Source of the DNA: Circinella umbellata
Taxonomy: Eukaryota; Mucoromycota; Mucoromycetes; Mucorales; Lichtheimiaceae
Length of the DNA: 64,000 bases
Direction of reading: 5' to 3'
NCBI GenBank assembly: GCA_025093555.1
Contig: JAIWNF010000037.1
Coordinates: 372,001 to 436,000, forward strand
Part shown: in pieces, positions 1 through 11,686 of the stretch
How the letters are laid out: the number at the start of each line of letters is the position of its first letter
Position numbering within the stretch: the stretch's first letter is position 1
The notes under the pieces: model-generated
What the model saw: only the letters and a program-made list of their open reading frames with translations
Databases searched by the model: none
What the model was told of the DNA's origin: nothing
Translations under genes and position numbers: made by a program

Positions 1-1318
1 TACTGAAATTACTCCGGATGAACTCTATCATATCCTTTTTCCTGATCAAGCAATAACCCTATATGGGGAGAATTGTGTCAATGTGTATGATCCATAATGA
101 CTTTTACCAACATCCCATTATCTGCAATATACCGACCATAAAGAAAACCAGTTTGATATTGATTAACAAGATTAGTAGCAACAGATATCATTCAATTATT
201 GATAACTCGAGTAAAAATTTTACAGTCTACATTAAGAAGTGCGATTAGTCTCCAATTTTTTAGTGAGGACAAAGCACCCTTTTTGGAAAGTAAACATAAA
301 CAGGTGCTAGACTATGAATTTGGGAAGTGTGCGTCTGATAAAGCTTCGTTATATACCTGATGGATGAGAGGTTGAACACCGGGATGATCAAATATTAATG
401 CTAATATAATATAAGGCAGGCTATCAATACCAGGACTACTCTTTTTTGGACAATGATTAACATGGTAAAGTAATTCTTCCAAAGTAATAGGAGCAGTCAA
501 TCAATTACGAACTGATGGAGCCAAACCACATGATGCTGGAAGTTGATGTAATAAGTCGTCAATTGCTGGTGAGGTGTACGATAGAATAATAGTTTAGTTC
601 AACAATAAAAATATAATAAAACGATGAGTCCTTTGAAATAGTGTTTATTCTTGAAAAATAAGATAAAGATTATTATTCTATGTACGAGTTGGTCTATTTA
701 TATGAGCTGTTTATTATGATGGGTTATCTCTGGTATATCATCTGAAGAATGTATCTTAAAGAATGCTATCTTCAGGTATGATAACCTTATTCTTTGGAAG
801 ATCCTTTTTAGCTTTATCAGGGGTAGACCCTTAGAATCTCCGGTATTTTATACTCTTAATTCCAGGACACTACAGCTGGTTGAGCGATAGGTGCTGGTGT
901 ATATAAAGTATCATAAAATAAACAGACCGAGTTGTACATATGAGATATTGAAGAGTCAACTGCTAAAGTATTTGGATGCTGTAATGGAGGTAGAGCACGT
1001 TTAGCTTCTCTTGTTTTAACTATTCTTTTCAAAAACCCAGCAGATTTTTCCCCCTCTTCCTGAAATTGGACAGAAGATCATAGAGCTAAATTATCCATAT
1101 ATGTTTGTTGTAATGCTGCTATTTCAGTTTCCTCTGCTGTAATTCTATTTTGGTTAACATGATGGTTATGTGAACGTTGTAATAGTTGATTTCGTAACCG
1201 TTGTAGCTTTCGTAATTATTGTAGCTTTCGTATTTCAATGGCGCGTTTATTTGCTTGTTTATGTCCAAATTTTTGACATAACTTTTTTACCATAATTTTG
1301 AGGTTTTCCCAGGTTGTT
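1..1318 (-). pseudogene. LINE-type (non-LTR) reverse transcriptase relic
   Basis: Read right to left, this encodes the linker and N-terminal part of a LINE-type reverse transcriptase. The linker (about 1300-880) has the EEGEKSAGF motif seen before RT in this class. Then come SSPGIDSLPY (about 430), LKNWRLIALLN (about 250), QTGFLYGR (about 150) and LLLDQEKGYDRVHP (near the left edge), matching the ordered RT blocks of LINE polymerases. At least seven in-frame stops interrupt it (four TGA, two TAA, one TAG), and a solo LTR splits it at 570-874. It continues past the window's left edge, so the catalytic YADD region is not visible. The endonuclease part is missing: the right edge abuts a TIR element at 1326. 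It is dead. The clade within LINEs is not resolved. Confidence 0.85.
570..874 (-). mobile_element. Solo LTR inserted in the LINE relic
   Basis: A 305-bp segment begins TGAGGTGTAC and ends GGACACTACA on the + strand, so it has TG...CA ends. It is flanked by a perfect 5-bp duplication GCTGG (565-569 and 875-879). Removing the segment and one duplication rejoins the LINE reading frame through QPAIDDLL, which shows the exact insertion limits. Read on the minus strand the LTR starts TGTAGTGTCCTGG, as many fungal Ty3/Gypsy LTRs do. No internal retroelement sequence remains, so LTR-LTR recombination is the likely origin. The orientation is inferred from that start motif. Confidence 0.88.
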
Positions 1319-1325
1319 TGAATTA

Positions 1326-2297
1326 GGGATCTTAGTACAATCTGGATTTATAAACCGATCCGTTTTTCATACGGATTGGATCGGATTTGGATTGTGTCTC
1401 AATGGATTCGGATCGGATTCGGATCGTAATTCTACAATCCGGACTGTAAACAGATTGAGATCTATGGATCTGTCGGATTTTTCTGATCCATCATTATAAT
1501 TATAGAGTAATAGATCAAAGTTTTAACAATGCTGTGGTAAGGTATATATATATATTCAAATAAAGAAGAGAGTAAGTTTTTGTATATTATTATATACTTG
1601 AATAGAGCAGTTGAAAGGAAAAGTAGTAATGGCTTTAATATAGAAAAGAAATATCTAAAAAGAAAAAAACAAAACTTGAAGATTAAAAAAGAGAGATTAA
1701 TGAACTTAGTTATTATTTTTATTAATCTAGTAATGATAAAGAGAATTATGAACTTTTATTTGGTTGTAAAACAGAAAAGGTAAACTTATACCTCTTATTT
1801 TTTTCAGCACACTACTCGCCCCCACAAAAAAAAATCCACGTCATGTTATATTTCTACCACCACCATAACTTTTTTTTCCTACTATAACTTTCCCACTATA
1901 ATTTTTTTTCAACTATAACTTTCTTTTCCCATTGTAACTTCTTTTTTCCCATTATAACTTTTTATTACTACAATTCTTTTTTTATTATAACTTATTTATT
2001 TCCTATTATGTTTTTCAAACCAAAATAATAAAAATAATGCACCTCTGTTACCAATGTTTTACTTTCCTTAAACGATCTCAAATGACTACCATACACAATC
2101 TTGTAAAACACCTTCTCTCATGAAAAAATACTGTGACATCTACTATATAGCCTAAATTTTCATCTAATTGATTCTTTTGCATTACGGATTATGGATTCAA
2201 TCCGGATTTTTACGAAACGGATTCGGATTGCAATTCTCTAATCCATGGACAATCTGGATTTCTGAAAATCCGATCCGGATCGGTCTACTAAGAACCC
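1326..2297. mobile_element. Non-autonomous TIR element with GGATC/CGGAT subterminal repeats
   Basis: A 972-bp segment has 12-bp terminal inverted repeats, GGGATCTTAGTA on the left and GGGTTCTTAGTA (reverse-complemented) on the right, with one mismatch. TA dinucleotides flank both ends (1324-1325 and 2298-2299). Both ends carry many degenerate GGATCGGATT/CGGATCC words (about 1345-1490 and 2180-2285), like the subterminal transposase-binding repeats of cut-and-paste elements. The middle is T-rich and codes for nothing recognisable. TA target sites fit Tc1/mariner-like mobilisation, but the two flanks belong to different relics, so the target duplication cannot be proved by joining them. Confidence 0.6.
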
Positions 2298-2299
2298 TA

Positions 2300-4403
2300 A
2301 AAGGACATGATGGCTTCAACCTGTCGAGCATTGGCCCCATATAGGTCCACGAGTTGCTCAAATACAAGTGTTGGCAAAACATATTGCATAAATACGATCC
2401 AGTCAACTGATCGCATGAGCTTCGCTTTTCTGGATACATCTGATGAAGAAAGAAGTTTGGTAAGTCAAAACACTTCATAAAATTAAAACAATGATATTAT
2501 ACTGATAATTTTCATAATTACTGACCACGAAAACTACCCTCAAATGTGGATGATGGTATAGTAGGTATTGACTCAATAATGGCATTACCAATGGCTGAAC
2601 AGCTTCGGTTGGATAACGTGATAGTGGAGTCAACGTTTGGGTATTTGCCAGATATCATTAGCCATATTTTTCTAGTGCAATTTGCGCCGATAAGATGTAA
2701 CTCATCTAATCCAAAGAATGTGTATCCATGGAAAGACTTCAATGATCCAAACTCGGTTGCCTTTTCGATTCCAAAGCCCTGTCATCCCAAGAGTAATATT
2801 TTATATTGGTAATTTAAAAAAAGGTATGTAAAGTAATTGAGCTATTTCTGTCAAGTACAACATGAATCAAAATCATACCTTATCACCTTCGGTGAATTCC
2901 TCGTTTTCTCTTGGTTGAGACATGGCTACTGTTCCGGAGTAGTATTGGCCAGTCCCATTACCTGACGGACTTGTATGTGACACAGATTTTATCTGACATT
3001 GGCGGCAACCATACACTGAATTGTGTCCCTTGTGATGACAAATCTCTTGTACTCCAATAATATCTCCACTGGTGAGCATCAGGTGGACATTGAAGGTGAA
3101 CACGCCACTTGGACAAGAAACTTTTATACCAGCATCTTCAAGTATACGAAGTTCATTTAACAAAGATTTGAGGAAAGTATACAAGTGTCCTGTGTGGTCA
3201 CCTGGAATGATTGAAACTTGGAGGAGGTTTTTTATTTTGTATCTATGCTTACATAAAAATGTTTAATACAGAATATAATACACGTTTGACTTATACTGCA
3301 AAAAAATATTTACCTTTCTAGAGGCGGTAAGCTTAAAACAACAACATGTAGAATTGTCATCTTTGAATTATTACTACCTTTGAATGCTGAAAAACCATCG
3401 ATAAACAGCGAGAGAGCAATATCTATATCAGTTGGAAAGAGTTCTTGCTTACAAGCCTGGTATACAGATCCATCGAATATATCCGTCATTACACCTTCAG
3501 TTATGTTCTCGAGTTTGTAAAAGGAGATTACCAGTGTTATCATCTGCAACAAAGGCTGATAATTGCTTTGCAAGTGGGAAGTATGACATGGTTTTGATAG
3601 GAGTACTATTGGGCTTGAATTGCACTGCTTCACATAAACAAGGATCGGTTGAACCTTGTGGAAAAAGACAACAACCATTTGGACACACGCTATACTTGGT
3701 TTCCTGGAGGTCAAACAGCTTTTCCATCTGTGATTCACATTTCTGAGGGGAATATAAAGGCATGCCATCTTTTATTTTGACTTTTAGGAACTGTCTCACA
3801 ATGAATTATAAAACCCAATGTAAACAAACACTTACTAAATCCATCATCATCCACAATCCATTTATTCAATAGCTTGACTAACTCTTCATATACAAATCTA
3901 CTGATATTTTGCTGTTGCGCCCAGCTATAAAGCTCATAACTTTTTTTTTCGTGGCTGTCCAAAGGGATTGTGCCATGTTCAGTATATTCGATGCATTGGT
4001 CAGTTTGTAGTGTTGGCTGTTTGTCCCATGGATCAACATATTCTACAACATCCGGTGTGTTTCTATGATCTATGCTTTGTTCCAATCCGATATCATCATA
4101 TCCTCCTTCGTCTTCATCTTCACCAGCATCCATATAATTTTCATCTGTTGGATAATCATCATCTGCATCCCCTTCGACTTCTTGCTCGCTAACAACAGGT
4201 TGCATATTGTCATAATCAAAATCACTGTAATCACCGTCATCATAGTTGGCTACTGGGGGAACACCTGTGAGCTCTTCTTGGATTGGTGAAGTATCCAGAA
4301 CCATATAATCCTCATCTTGCTCAGAGATCATTGGAACATTAACAGGTAAGGCATCATTCAATAACTCGGGATCCCTATAAGGTCGAACACCAGCTATTTT
4401 CAC
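2300..4403 (-). pseudogene. TNP2-like (CMC/EnSpm-type) DNA transposase, damaged
   Basis: Read from 4403 leftward: an acidic N-terminal region, a Cys-rich YSVCPNGCCLF motif (about 3690), then DIALSLFIDGFSAFKG (about 3400). A GT-AG intron (about 3245-3310) joins LPPLER to YKIKNLL. Next are GDIIGVQEICHHKGHNSVYGC (about 3020) and, after another intron, a block with SFHGYTFFGLDELHLIG. A last exon (about 2420-2300) reads AVDWIVFMQYVLPTL-like. This is the block order of fungal TNP2-like transposases. Splice sites at the last three exons look intact, but at least two reading-frame shifts (about 3790 and 3510) break the 5' half. The 3' end stops at the TIR of the 1326-2297 element. The family is recognised by motif order, not by a search. 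Confidence 0.75.
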
Positions 4404-4782
4404 ACATTAGAAGCCAGTTTATTTGTACATTTGTATATCACCGGTATGTATTTGACCTACTATAGGAAGAAACATGGTTTTCAAAGTTTCTAATGCATTG
4501 TGGTAAAGAGCAGATTGGACAAATTGGACCGTTAAGTAAAGGCATAGTAAGAATAAATGTAAAAATGCAATGGATAATTGAAGTGATGATTGACAAGATA
4601 TATTAAATTTTATTTCGTATTTATACTAAGATAGAGTCTGGCTTGTACGACGATGATTCTGCGCAGTCAATGGCACAGTCAATAGCGATGATTCTGCACA
4701 ATCAATGACGCGTTCTTTTTTTTTTCTTCTATTTTTTTTAGTTTAACTTGTTCTTATATTTTTTTCCAAGCTTTTTTTTAGG

Positions 4783-6104
4783 ATGAATCCCACTAATCAG
4801 CAATCTGTACCAACTGATCCCTATCTTGATTTGCTCTTGGAGATTTGTGATTCAATTTCGCAATTGCGTAATGACGTTGTAGAAATCAAGCAACGTGTGG
4901 CAGCTGTTGAAGAACATCTAGGTAACAATCCGCAGCAACCTCTCCTGCAGCAACAACAGCAATCACTTAGTACTGTCGCCATGCTGCTTGCTGTATATTG
5001 CACTGAAGAGCAGTGAGAGCAGCTGTTTTGCGAGTATATGTTGCTCAATTACCAACCTCCTCCTGGTGCGCCAGATCTCACCTCTACTGGCACCATTGAA
5101 AGATATGGCAATGGGAAGGACAAAAAGGCTGTTCTCACTTTTTTGAAAGTCAATGGAAACGTCAGTGAGGAAAGCGTGAACAGTATGTATAAATCGTTGC
5201 TGAAGGAGTTGAGAACGCACAAAAGAGATCTTGAATGTGCCTTGGATCAGTTTCCTTCAGTGACGACTTATAAAGACTTCCCATCCCAGGTCAAGAGGAT
5301 GGAAATTAAAAAGTTCGAGGACAACATCAAGTGCATGTATAAGTTGCTCATTGACAAGTGGAAGGATCATTGGGTAGCGAATTATTTTATCCACAGTGTC
5401 TTCAAGTCAATCGTCAGGTATATTTATATGTAATTATGGGTGTTACCAGGAAATTCAATTATTAAATAGTTGTATTAATTAATAATATTTTCTACTAATT
5501 ATATTATCTATAGATCTAATACAAATGACTCTGCAGGTTCTTCTGTTGGTGCTCGGTCAGCAATGTAAGTAACTATACCCGACAATGTTTCATATATTGT
5601 TTTGTACTAACAGATATGAGTAGGAGTCATATGGGTTTATCTAGCCAACGAGGAGTTTCACCAACACCAACATTACGAACTCAAGGGTCATTTATGTCAA
5701 TGTAAGTTATGTATGAGCTCATGTTAAACTAGATGTACTAAAAGGTTTTCTTTATAGCACCAGTGATCACACCGAATCAAATACCCAAGATTAAATGTAA
5801 GTAATAACAAAAACTTGGTAATATATTTGGTAATGTTATTCTAATATGGAGATTCTTTTATAGGCCACTACCCCCACCAATTTCTCCATCTGCTCCTTCA
5901 CTATCGCCATCATCATCTACAATTCAACAACTACGATTCCTTATGCCAATTACACACAAACTCGAACAACCTCCTCTCACTACTTCTCCATCCACCTATT
6001 CCACTCCTGCTCCAGCTACTGCTCCTGCTCCTGCTCGACGACTGAGGAAGCGTGTAGCTTTCCAGTCCTTCCTCATATCAACTCGCGAACGCCCCCCACC
6101 CTAA
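4783..6104 (+). pseudogene. Multi-exon gene divergent from the TNP2-like transposase (possible second transposon gene)
   Basis: It opens with ATG at 4783 and a heptad-like, Q-rich N-terminus (residues about 20-70, probable coiled coil), then a K/E-rich helical region to about 5415. Further small exons are set by good GTAAGT donors (5572, 5702, 5800) and TAG acceptors (5512, about 5624, 5758, 5863). The last exon (5864-6104) is Pro/Ser/Thr-rich and ends in a basic patch RRLRKR. A TGA at 5014-5016 interrupts the first exon in frame, and a TAA precedes the donor near 5800. It faces away from the transposase with 380 bp between the starts, as in two-gene transposons. The function is unknown; the link to the transposase is inference from position. 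Confidence 0.5.
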
Positions 6105-6170
6105 CAATGATATATGATATATAATAATATGAACAATATGATTTTAATAATAAAATATTTACAATAACAT

Positions 6171-6629
6171 TGAAGTATAGGTGAAATATATATAAAGATA
6201 AGTAGTTAAATAGAATAGAATAGAATAGAGAGAAATGAATAACAGTAATAAATATTGTGAGAATCTTATATGTCTTTTATTAGAGATTGATTATAAAAGA
6301 TATAATAAAAAGAATGAATGAATTAAATTATTAAATTGTAAGTCTTTATATATATTTCTATTTTATATTTCCTATCCATTGAGGATGGATATTATTGTAT
6401 ATTATTATATGAATAAATAAACATCTTTATGTTTGATGATCTTCTTTATGATGTGTATGATTTATAAGTATTATTATATATACGATTTGTTATGATTATT
6501 ATTTATACGGTGATGTATTATTTGTAAAGCAACCGACGTGTGTTTATTATAAGCTTTGCTTGTCAGTTTATATTATAATTATATTAGGATTATTATGATT
6601 AGGTAGTTATGCAGTGTACATATACCACA
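6171..6629 (-). repeat. 3' LTR of the chromovirus (long form)
   Basis: Read on the minus strand, this starts TGTGGTATATG immediately after a purine tract TGAGAGGGGGTAA and ends CACCTATACTTCA at the target duplication, giving TG...CA ends and 459 bp. The outer 187 bp match the right-hand LTR almost exactly; the inner 270 bp (6358-6629) have no counterpart there. An alternative is a 200-bp LTR whose inner edge has decayed, but then no polypurine tract would lie beside it. Confidence 0.65.
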
Positions 6630-6642
6630 TTACCCCCTCTCA
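6628..6642 (-). other. Polypurine tract of the chromovirus
   Basis: The minus-strand sequence TGAGAGGGGGTAATG lies at the inner edge of the 3' LTR, where plus-strand synthesis is primed in LTR retroelements. An identical 15-nt copy lies inside pol at 8220-8234. Confidence 0.6.
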
Positions 6643-6755
6643 GGTTGCTTACATATTATTAGGTTTATCTTTATAGTTGTAATTTTGTTTATGTTTAAGT
6701 TTGTATTTTGTTTATAGTGTTTTGTTTTTATTTTTATTTTTTTTATTTTTATTTT

Positions 6756-8808
6756 TTATCTTTTAACACGGGTAGATCTTCGGATTGATTCCGTTATTTG
6801 TGGCGTTGGCATCTTTCGCTTTTTAGAAGATTGCTCAGCCTTATTATTTACTATTTTATTTGGTTGTGTTCTAAGTCGTTTCCAATAGTCATGAATTGGA
6901 GTAGGTTGTGAAAAAGTTTCTGCTTTTTGCCAGGTGTCATCTTTTTCTTCATAACCAACCCAACGAACTTTATATTCATATATACCCGGTTGTATTTCAT
7001 TATGTGCGACAATACTTTTAACTTCATATAATTCATCACAAGGAATAATTTCGTCTTGCGAGATTAATTTGAGACGATTGGGAGGATAATTTGTAGGTTT
7101 TAAATTTCCCATTTCATCTTTAAGTATGTATGAACCTCCTCGGTTTTTACGTACTACTTCATATGGACCTTCATATTCATTTTCTAATTTGCTTCCTTTT
7201 TGTACGACATGAACCATAACGTGGCTGTGTTCAGGAAAGTCAACTATCATATGTTTTTTATTAAACTTGTTTGCTTGTGCATCAAGTATGGCTTTTACTC
7301 GTTCATTTATAGCAGGAAATACAACTGTTTCCATTTTATGGATTCTTTTCTTTAATTCTTCCATTGATAGTGGTTCTATGCCCATTTCATTGCGGAAGTC
7401 TTGAAATTGATTCATTTTTCTTGCAAACATTAACGTGTATGGAGCGGTTTCCGTACGTTTGGATATTTTTGCATTCATTGCTAGTTGTATTCCGGGAACG
7501 AATATCCCATGATTTGATAGCACCTCTAATACTTTTTCTTAGAGCGCGTACTGAAGTTTGTACATATCTTTCAGCTGCCTTAGAGCGAGCATGGTATTGA
7601 GTACTTTTACGATGATAAATACCTGCTGCTTCTGTTAGCTTAGTCATTATAGAATTGACAAATTCTGTTCCCCAGTCTGACGTTAAATAACGTGGAAATG
7701 AGAAGTCTTGGAATATTTGTATTAAGGTCTTTGCTATAGTATCCGATTGCTTATTTGGTATAGTGCGAAGAATTGTATATTTAGTGCACAGATCAACTGT
7801 TACTAAAAGATAATTATTTCCGGATAGTGTGGTTTTGAAAGGACCAGCTAAATTCATTGCCCAGTGATCTGCAGGAAGATATGATTGGACAGGTCGTAAT
7901 GGATGATATCCATGTTTGACAATATTATTTTTTGCACATGTATCACAAGCACGTACTATGCTTAATGCTTGGTGGAAAATGCCGTTCCAATTAAAACCTT
8001 GACTTCGTATTCCTTTTGTCATGGCTTCTGCGCCAAAGTGACCGAAGTTATGCTGTTCGACTAATAATTTGTGTCGATCTTCCACAGGTGGTGTGATCAT
8101 ATCAACAAATGGATTATCAGCATGTAATGAGCGTAGGTGTAAAGCATTGTTTGGATCTAATTTGTTGTGATGATGTTTTGATTGTGGAAGTGAATGCTTG
8201 GGTTGTGTTAGAACTGGAGCATTACCCCCTCTCAAGGAGTCAAGATCATCGATGTCTTCATAGAGTCGACTTAAAAGATCTGGTAAAGTGTTCTGTAAAC
8301 CAGGAATGTGTACAATTTTCATTCCAGGGTATGAAAGAATCGTTTCAAACCAATTAATCATCATGCAGTTAGCAATGGGTTGCGTTTGTAACCAACAGAG
8401 AGCTTTATGATCTGTGTGTAGTTCAAATTCACGTCCATATATGTATTGATGGAATTTATGAAGAGCGAAAATAATGGCTAAAAGTTCTTTTTTTGTAGTG
8501 GAGTAATTACGTTCTGATTTTGATAGCGCACGAGACATGAAAGCGATATGTCTGGTTTCATTATTAATAATTTGATATAATACACAAGCAATGCCAGAAT
8601 TGCAAGCGTCAGTGCCTATGTAGAATTTTTCGTTCATCGAAGGATAACGTAAAATAGGACTTTTTGTTAAGATTTGACGTACAGTGTCAAAAGCTTTTTG
8701 TTGTTTTTCACCCCAGCTAGATTCAAAATATTTCGCATGACATATGGAAGTAATAGGATTCATGATTTTGGAATATTGAGGGATGTATGATCTAAAGTAA
8801 TTTATCAA
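6756..8808 (-). pseudogene. Chromovirus pol, 3' half: RNase H, integrase, chromodomain
   Basis: Two overlapping reading frames cover this part. The first (8808-7387) starts at the end of RT (LINYFRSY region). It carries the RNase H domain (IGTDACNSGIACVLY, TTKKELLAIIFAL, LHTDHKAL), an integrase zinc region (HNFGHFG with CDTCAKNN) and the integrase core (DHWAMNLAGPF, TSDWGTEF). Near 7525 the frame shifts; the true continuation (7523-6756) has the integrase C-terminal part and then a chromodomain (YEVKSIVAHNE, YKVRWVGYEEKDDTW). Chromodomains steer integration to marked chromatin in this clade. The frameshift and the one at 8815 make it non-functional as read. Confidence 0.9.
8220..8234 (-). other. 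Candidate central polypurine tract inside pol
   Basis: The minus-strand 15-mer TGAGAGGGGGTAATG is identical to the tract beside the 3' LTR. Here it encodes part of LRGGNAPVL. An internal copy could prime a second plus strand, as in elements with a central polypurine tract. Inference from identity only. Confidence 0.4.
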
Positions 8809-10079
8809 CCAGAGAATTTAAAACAATCTTTGGATGATTTTAATTGAGGATAATCAAGTACGGTTGTAACCTTACGAACATCTAAGGCGATACCTTTGCC
8901 TGATACACAAAAACCAAGTAAATATGTACTTTTTTGAGCAAAGTTACATTTGTCTAAATTTAGAATGAGATTTGCATCTGTAAGTTTTTGTATCACAGTG
9001 GCTACATGATCTGCATGTTCGTATATGTTTTTAGATGCAACGATGATATCGTCGATAAAACAATTGACATATGGTAGATCATCAAATAAAATATTCATTA
9101 CGCGTTGGAAAGCACTGCTAAGAGTCTTGAGTCCAAAACATCCTTTTGCATATGAATATTGTTTTCCTAAGAACGTAAAAGAGAGTTTCTTCTGATGTTC
9201 TGGTAAGATAGGAAATCTTTCAAAAGCTGCTTTTAAATCAAGAGTAGTGAATGTTGTACATCCTCGTAATTCTGAGAAGATTGTTTGAATGTTACTCAAT
9301 GGGTATCTATCATTGGATAAAATTACATTGTTGGTACCTCTTGTATCGAGACATAAGCGATGCTTTATAATTGTTCCGTCAACTGGAGAGCGCTTTGGAA
9401 CAGCAGTTAATGGTTGATTCCATTCAGTATTTACTGACACAGGCACAATGACACCTTCTTCTAACCATTGATTAATGGTTTCCTTTAATTCAGGAATTAA
9501 TGCAGATGGTAAAGGATATTGAGGTTTATATACCGTAACGTTAGGTGGTGTATCCAAACGGATTACTGCTTCAGGTAAAGGACAATGTGTCTTTGGTGAT
9601 ATATTTGCATTTTGTTTTAAAAATGGTTTGATTTTTGCATGAAAATCAATTTGTTCTTCCTCTGTACCAGCGGGTGAATTATTTGGCATAGGAACATTCT
9701 CATATGTATCGTTGCTAATATGAGGATTCGGATTACCATCCCATGTAGTTGCTAAACCGTGAATTGAGATACCAAGTTTAGGCATGAGATCCATACCGAT
9801 TGTCATAATCGTGTTTTCCGAAAGTGGTAAGGCTTCAAAAGTGTGGGTGACTGTTTTGCCTGCATATTTTAAAGAAATATTTTTCACTTCCCCAACTCTT
9901 TTTCCTTCTAAACCCTCAATAGAAGTTATAACTGGACCACGATGTGTCAATGGTGTAATAGTCAAATTATTTTTATTAATAAAATTTATATTTAAACTAG
10001 ATTTATCAGCTCCTGTATCCAAGAAGGCATATATTCTTTTATTTTCCTGTAAAGTTATAGGAACGAAAATAGATGATGG
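8805..10079 (-). pseudogene. Chromovirus pol, 5' half: protease and reverse transcriptase
   Basis: The protease active site AFLDTGADKSS lies at about 10030. Reverse transcriptase blocks follow: RLCLDTRGTN (about 9350), FTTLDLKAAFERFPI (about 9230), YAKGCFGLKTLSSAFQRVM (about 9140) and the catalytic FIDDII, the Ty3 form of the YxDD box (about 9055). A TGA at about 10080 replaces what reads as a Trp codon between the gag-pol linker and the protease, and a missing T near 8815 throws RT out of frame at FSGLINYFR. The start is not independent: this is the middle of one gag-pol polyprotein. Confidence 0.9.
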
Positions 10080-11660
10080 TCAGTTTGTGTCTTTCATCAA
10101 CGTTTGAGAAGGGTTGTTATTTTGTATGCTAGTGTGTAACTGAGCAGTAAAATTATTTTGACTAATACCTTTATTATCGCGAGGCGATGTTTCCAACAGT
10201 CCATCTTCGTCCATTTCAAGCATGTCTTCAACGTGTGAGGAGAGATGAGTCATACGACTGCGGATAGTATTATTATTATTATTGTTACTATTATTATTGT
10301 TCTGGCGATGAGAACGGATCATCTCGGGACATTCATGACCACAAGTATATGGTACACGGCGACAATGTCAGCACTAATTTGTACTAAAAGTACCAGAACC
10401 TCCAACACCTCTATTGTTTCCAAGAGCAGGACCAAAACGAAAGTTATTTTCTTTGGAAGGACCAGGGCGAGCAAACTTTGGATTACCATTATTATTATTA
10501 TATCCTGGACCTCTTGATACGCGCATTACTTCCTTTAATTTTTCACATTCCCAACGAGTATGATTGGCCTTTGGATGAATTACATAAGTGTCTCTAGTGA
10601 GGGCGCGACCTTTTCCTTTCTTCGACCTCTTAGTCATTTTGCGGCGCTTGTTGGGACGTTCATCATCCGATTCTGAGTCACTACCACTAGTTGTGCTGGA
10701 TGATTCATTATTGTCAGATCCTGAATCTGTGGCGGCAAGGGAGAGAACCATTTGGATCACCGGTTCGATTTGGTCCGGAATTTTATCACCATGGTGATTT
10801 GCCACTAACGTCCAAGCCTGCTTGCGATATTTATGATTCAAGGAGCAAAGGTAATTAAATACGAAGTCCTGATTGTTCAGAATCCCATACTTGGCGGCAT
10901 ACTCTTGTAATTTATTTGAATACTCTCTTAGTGACTGATTATTATCCTGTTTCATAGTACGGATATGATGACGACGGTAAAAAATTGTGTACGGCGACGT
11001 GAAGTACTTTTCAACCTCCATATGGAACGATTTCCAATTGATGATATTATTCTTATTCATTGTTGATAATAACCACGACCGACGATTTGCGTCACATGTC
11101 ATTGGAATGAGACGACGCCAGTTTTCTTCTATGTCCAATTCATAGGCGGCAAGATGAACCTCGAAGTCATCTAAGAATGATTCTGCTGAATCGTAACTGT
11201 CTTTATTTTTGTCGTGACGATGGTGTCCATGGAGCTGGAAAGCTGGCAAATCCTTTGGAACAATGGGACTTCTTTTATTGTTAGTAGGGTTACTACTTGA
11301 TATTGCTTTTGTTGATTGTTGTTCCTTTTCAGCCAACAGATTTTCCATCACCGATTGACGATGCTGCCACTCTTGGCGTTGATTAACTAGTGCGTTAATT
11401 TCTTCCATATTTCCTCTTATTGTTGCTAATTGGATTAGGCTTGCACAACGATTGATTTGTTGTTGGAAATATTTGATCACAAGTCTTGGATCAGCGTGCT
11501 GACTCAATTGATCAGGATTGATCATGGTATTACCATCTTGGTGATCTGGAACCCATGGGTTGGCATCCTCCATGTTGGTGTCATGTTGTTGAGCTGGTTG
11601 CTCGGGAGATTGTTGGATAGGGGATTGGTTTGTATTGGAATTTTCAGAGTTGGCGGACAT
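10080..11660 (-). pseudogene. Chromovirus gag with broken zinc knuckle
   Basis: The ATG at 11660 opens a 428-residue frame with a Q/N-rich N-terminus, a retrotransposon capsid region (about residues 130-290, SYDSAESFLDDFEVHL and WKSFHMEVEKYF) and an acidic/basic linker (SDSESDDERPNKRRK). The frame closes with TAG at 10374, but in the same frame two more codons precede a Cys-His motif (C-x-HC...CGHEC at about 10360-10320) after a TGA. Replacing TAG and TGA by Trp would restore a CCHC-type knuckle and read through to 10080. So this was probably one gag-pol frame that has acquired stops. Confidence 0.85.
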
Positions 11661-11686
11661 AATAAAGATGGTTCACAATAAAAAAA

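Noticed and set aside
10374..10383. Programmed stop readthrough between gag and pol in the chromovirus.
   Set aside because: There are two stops within three codons and a third further on, all at Trp-like positions, together with frameshifts in RT and integrase; decay is simpler.
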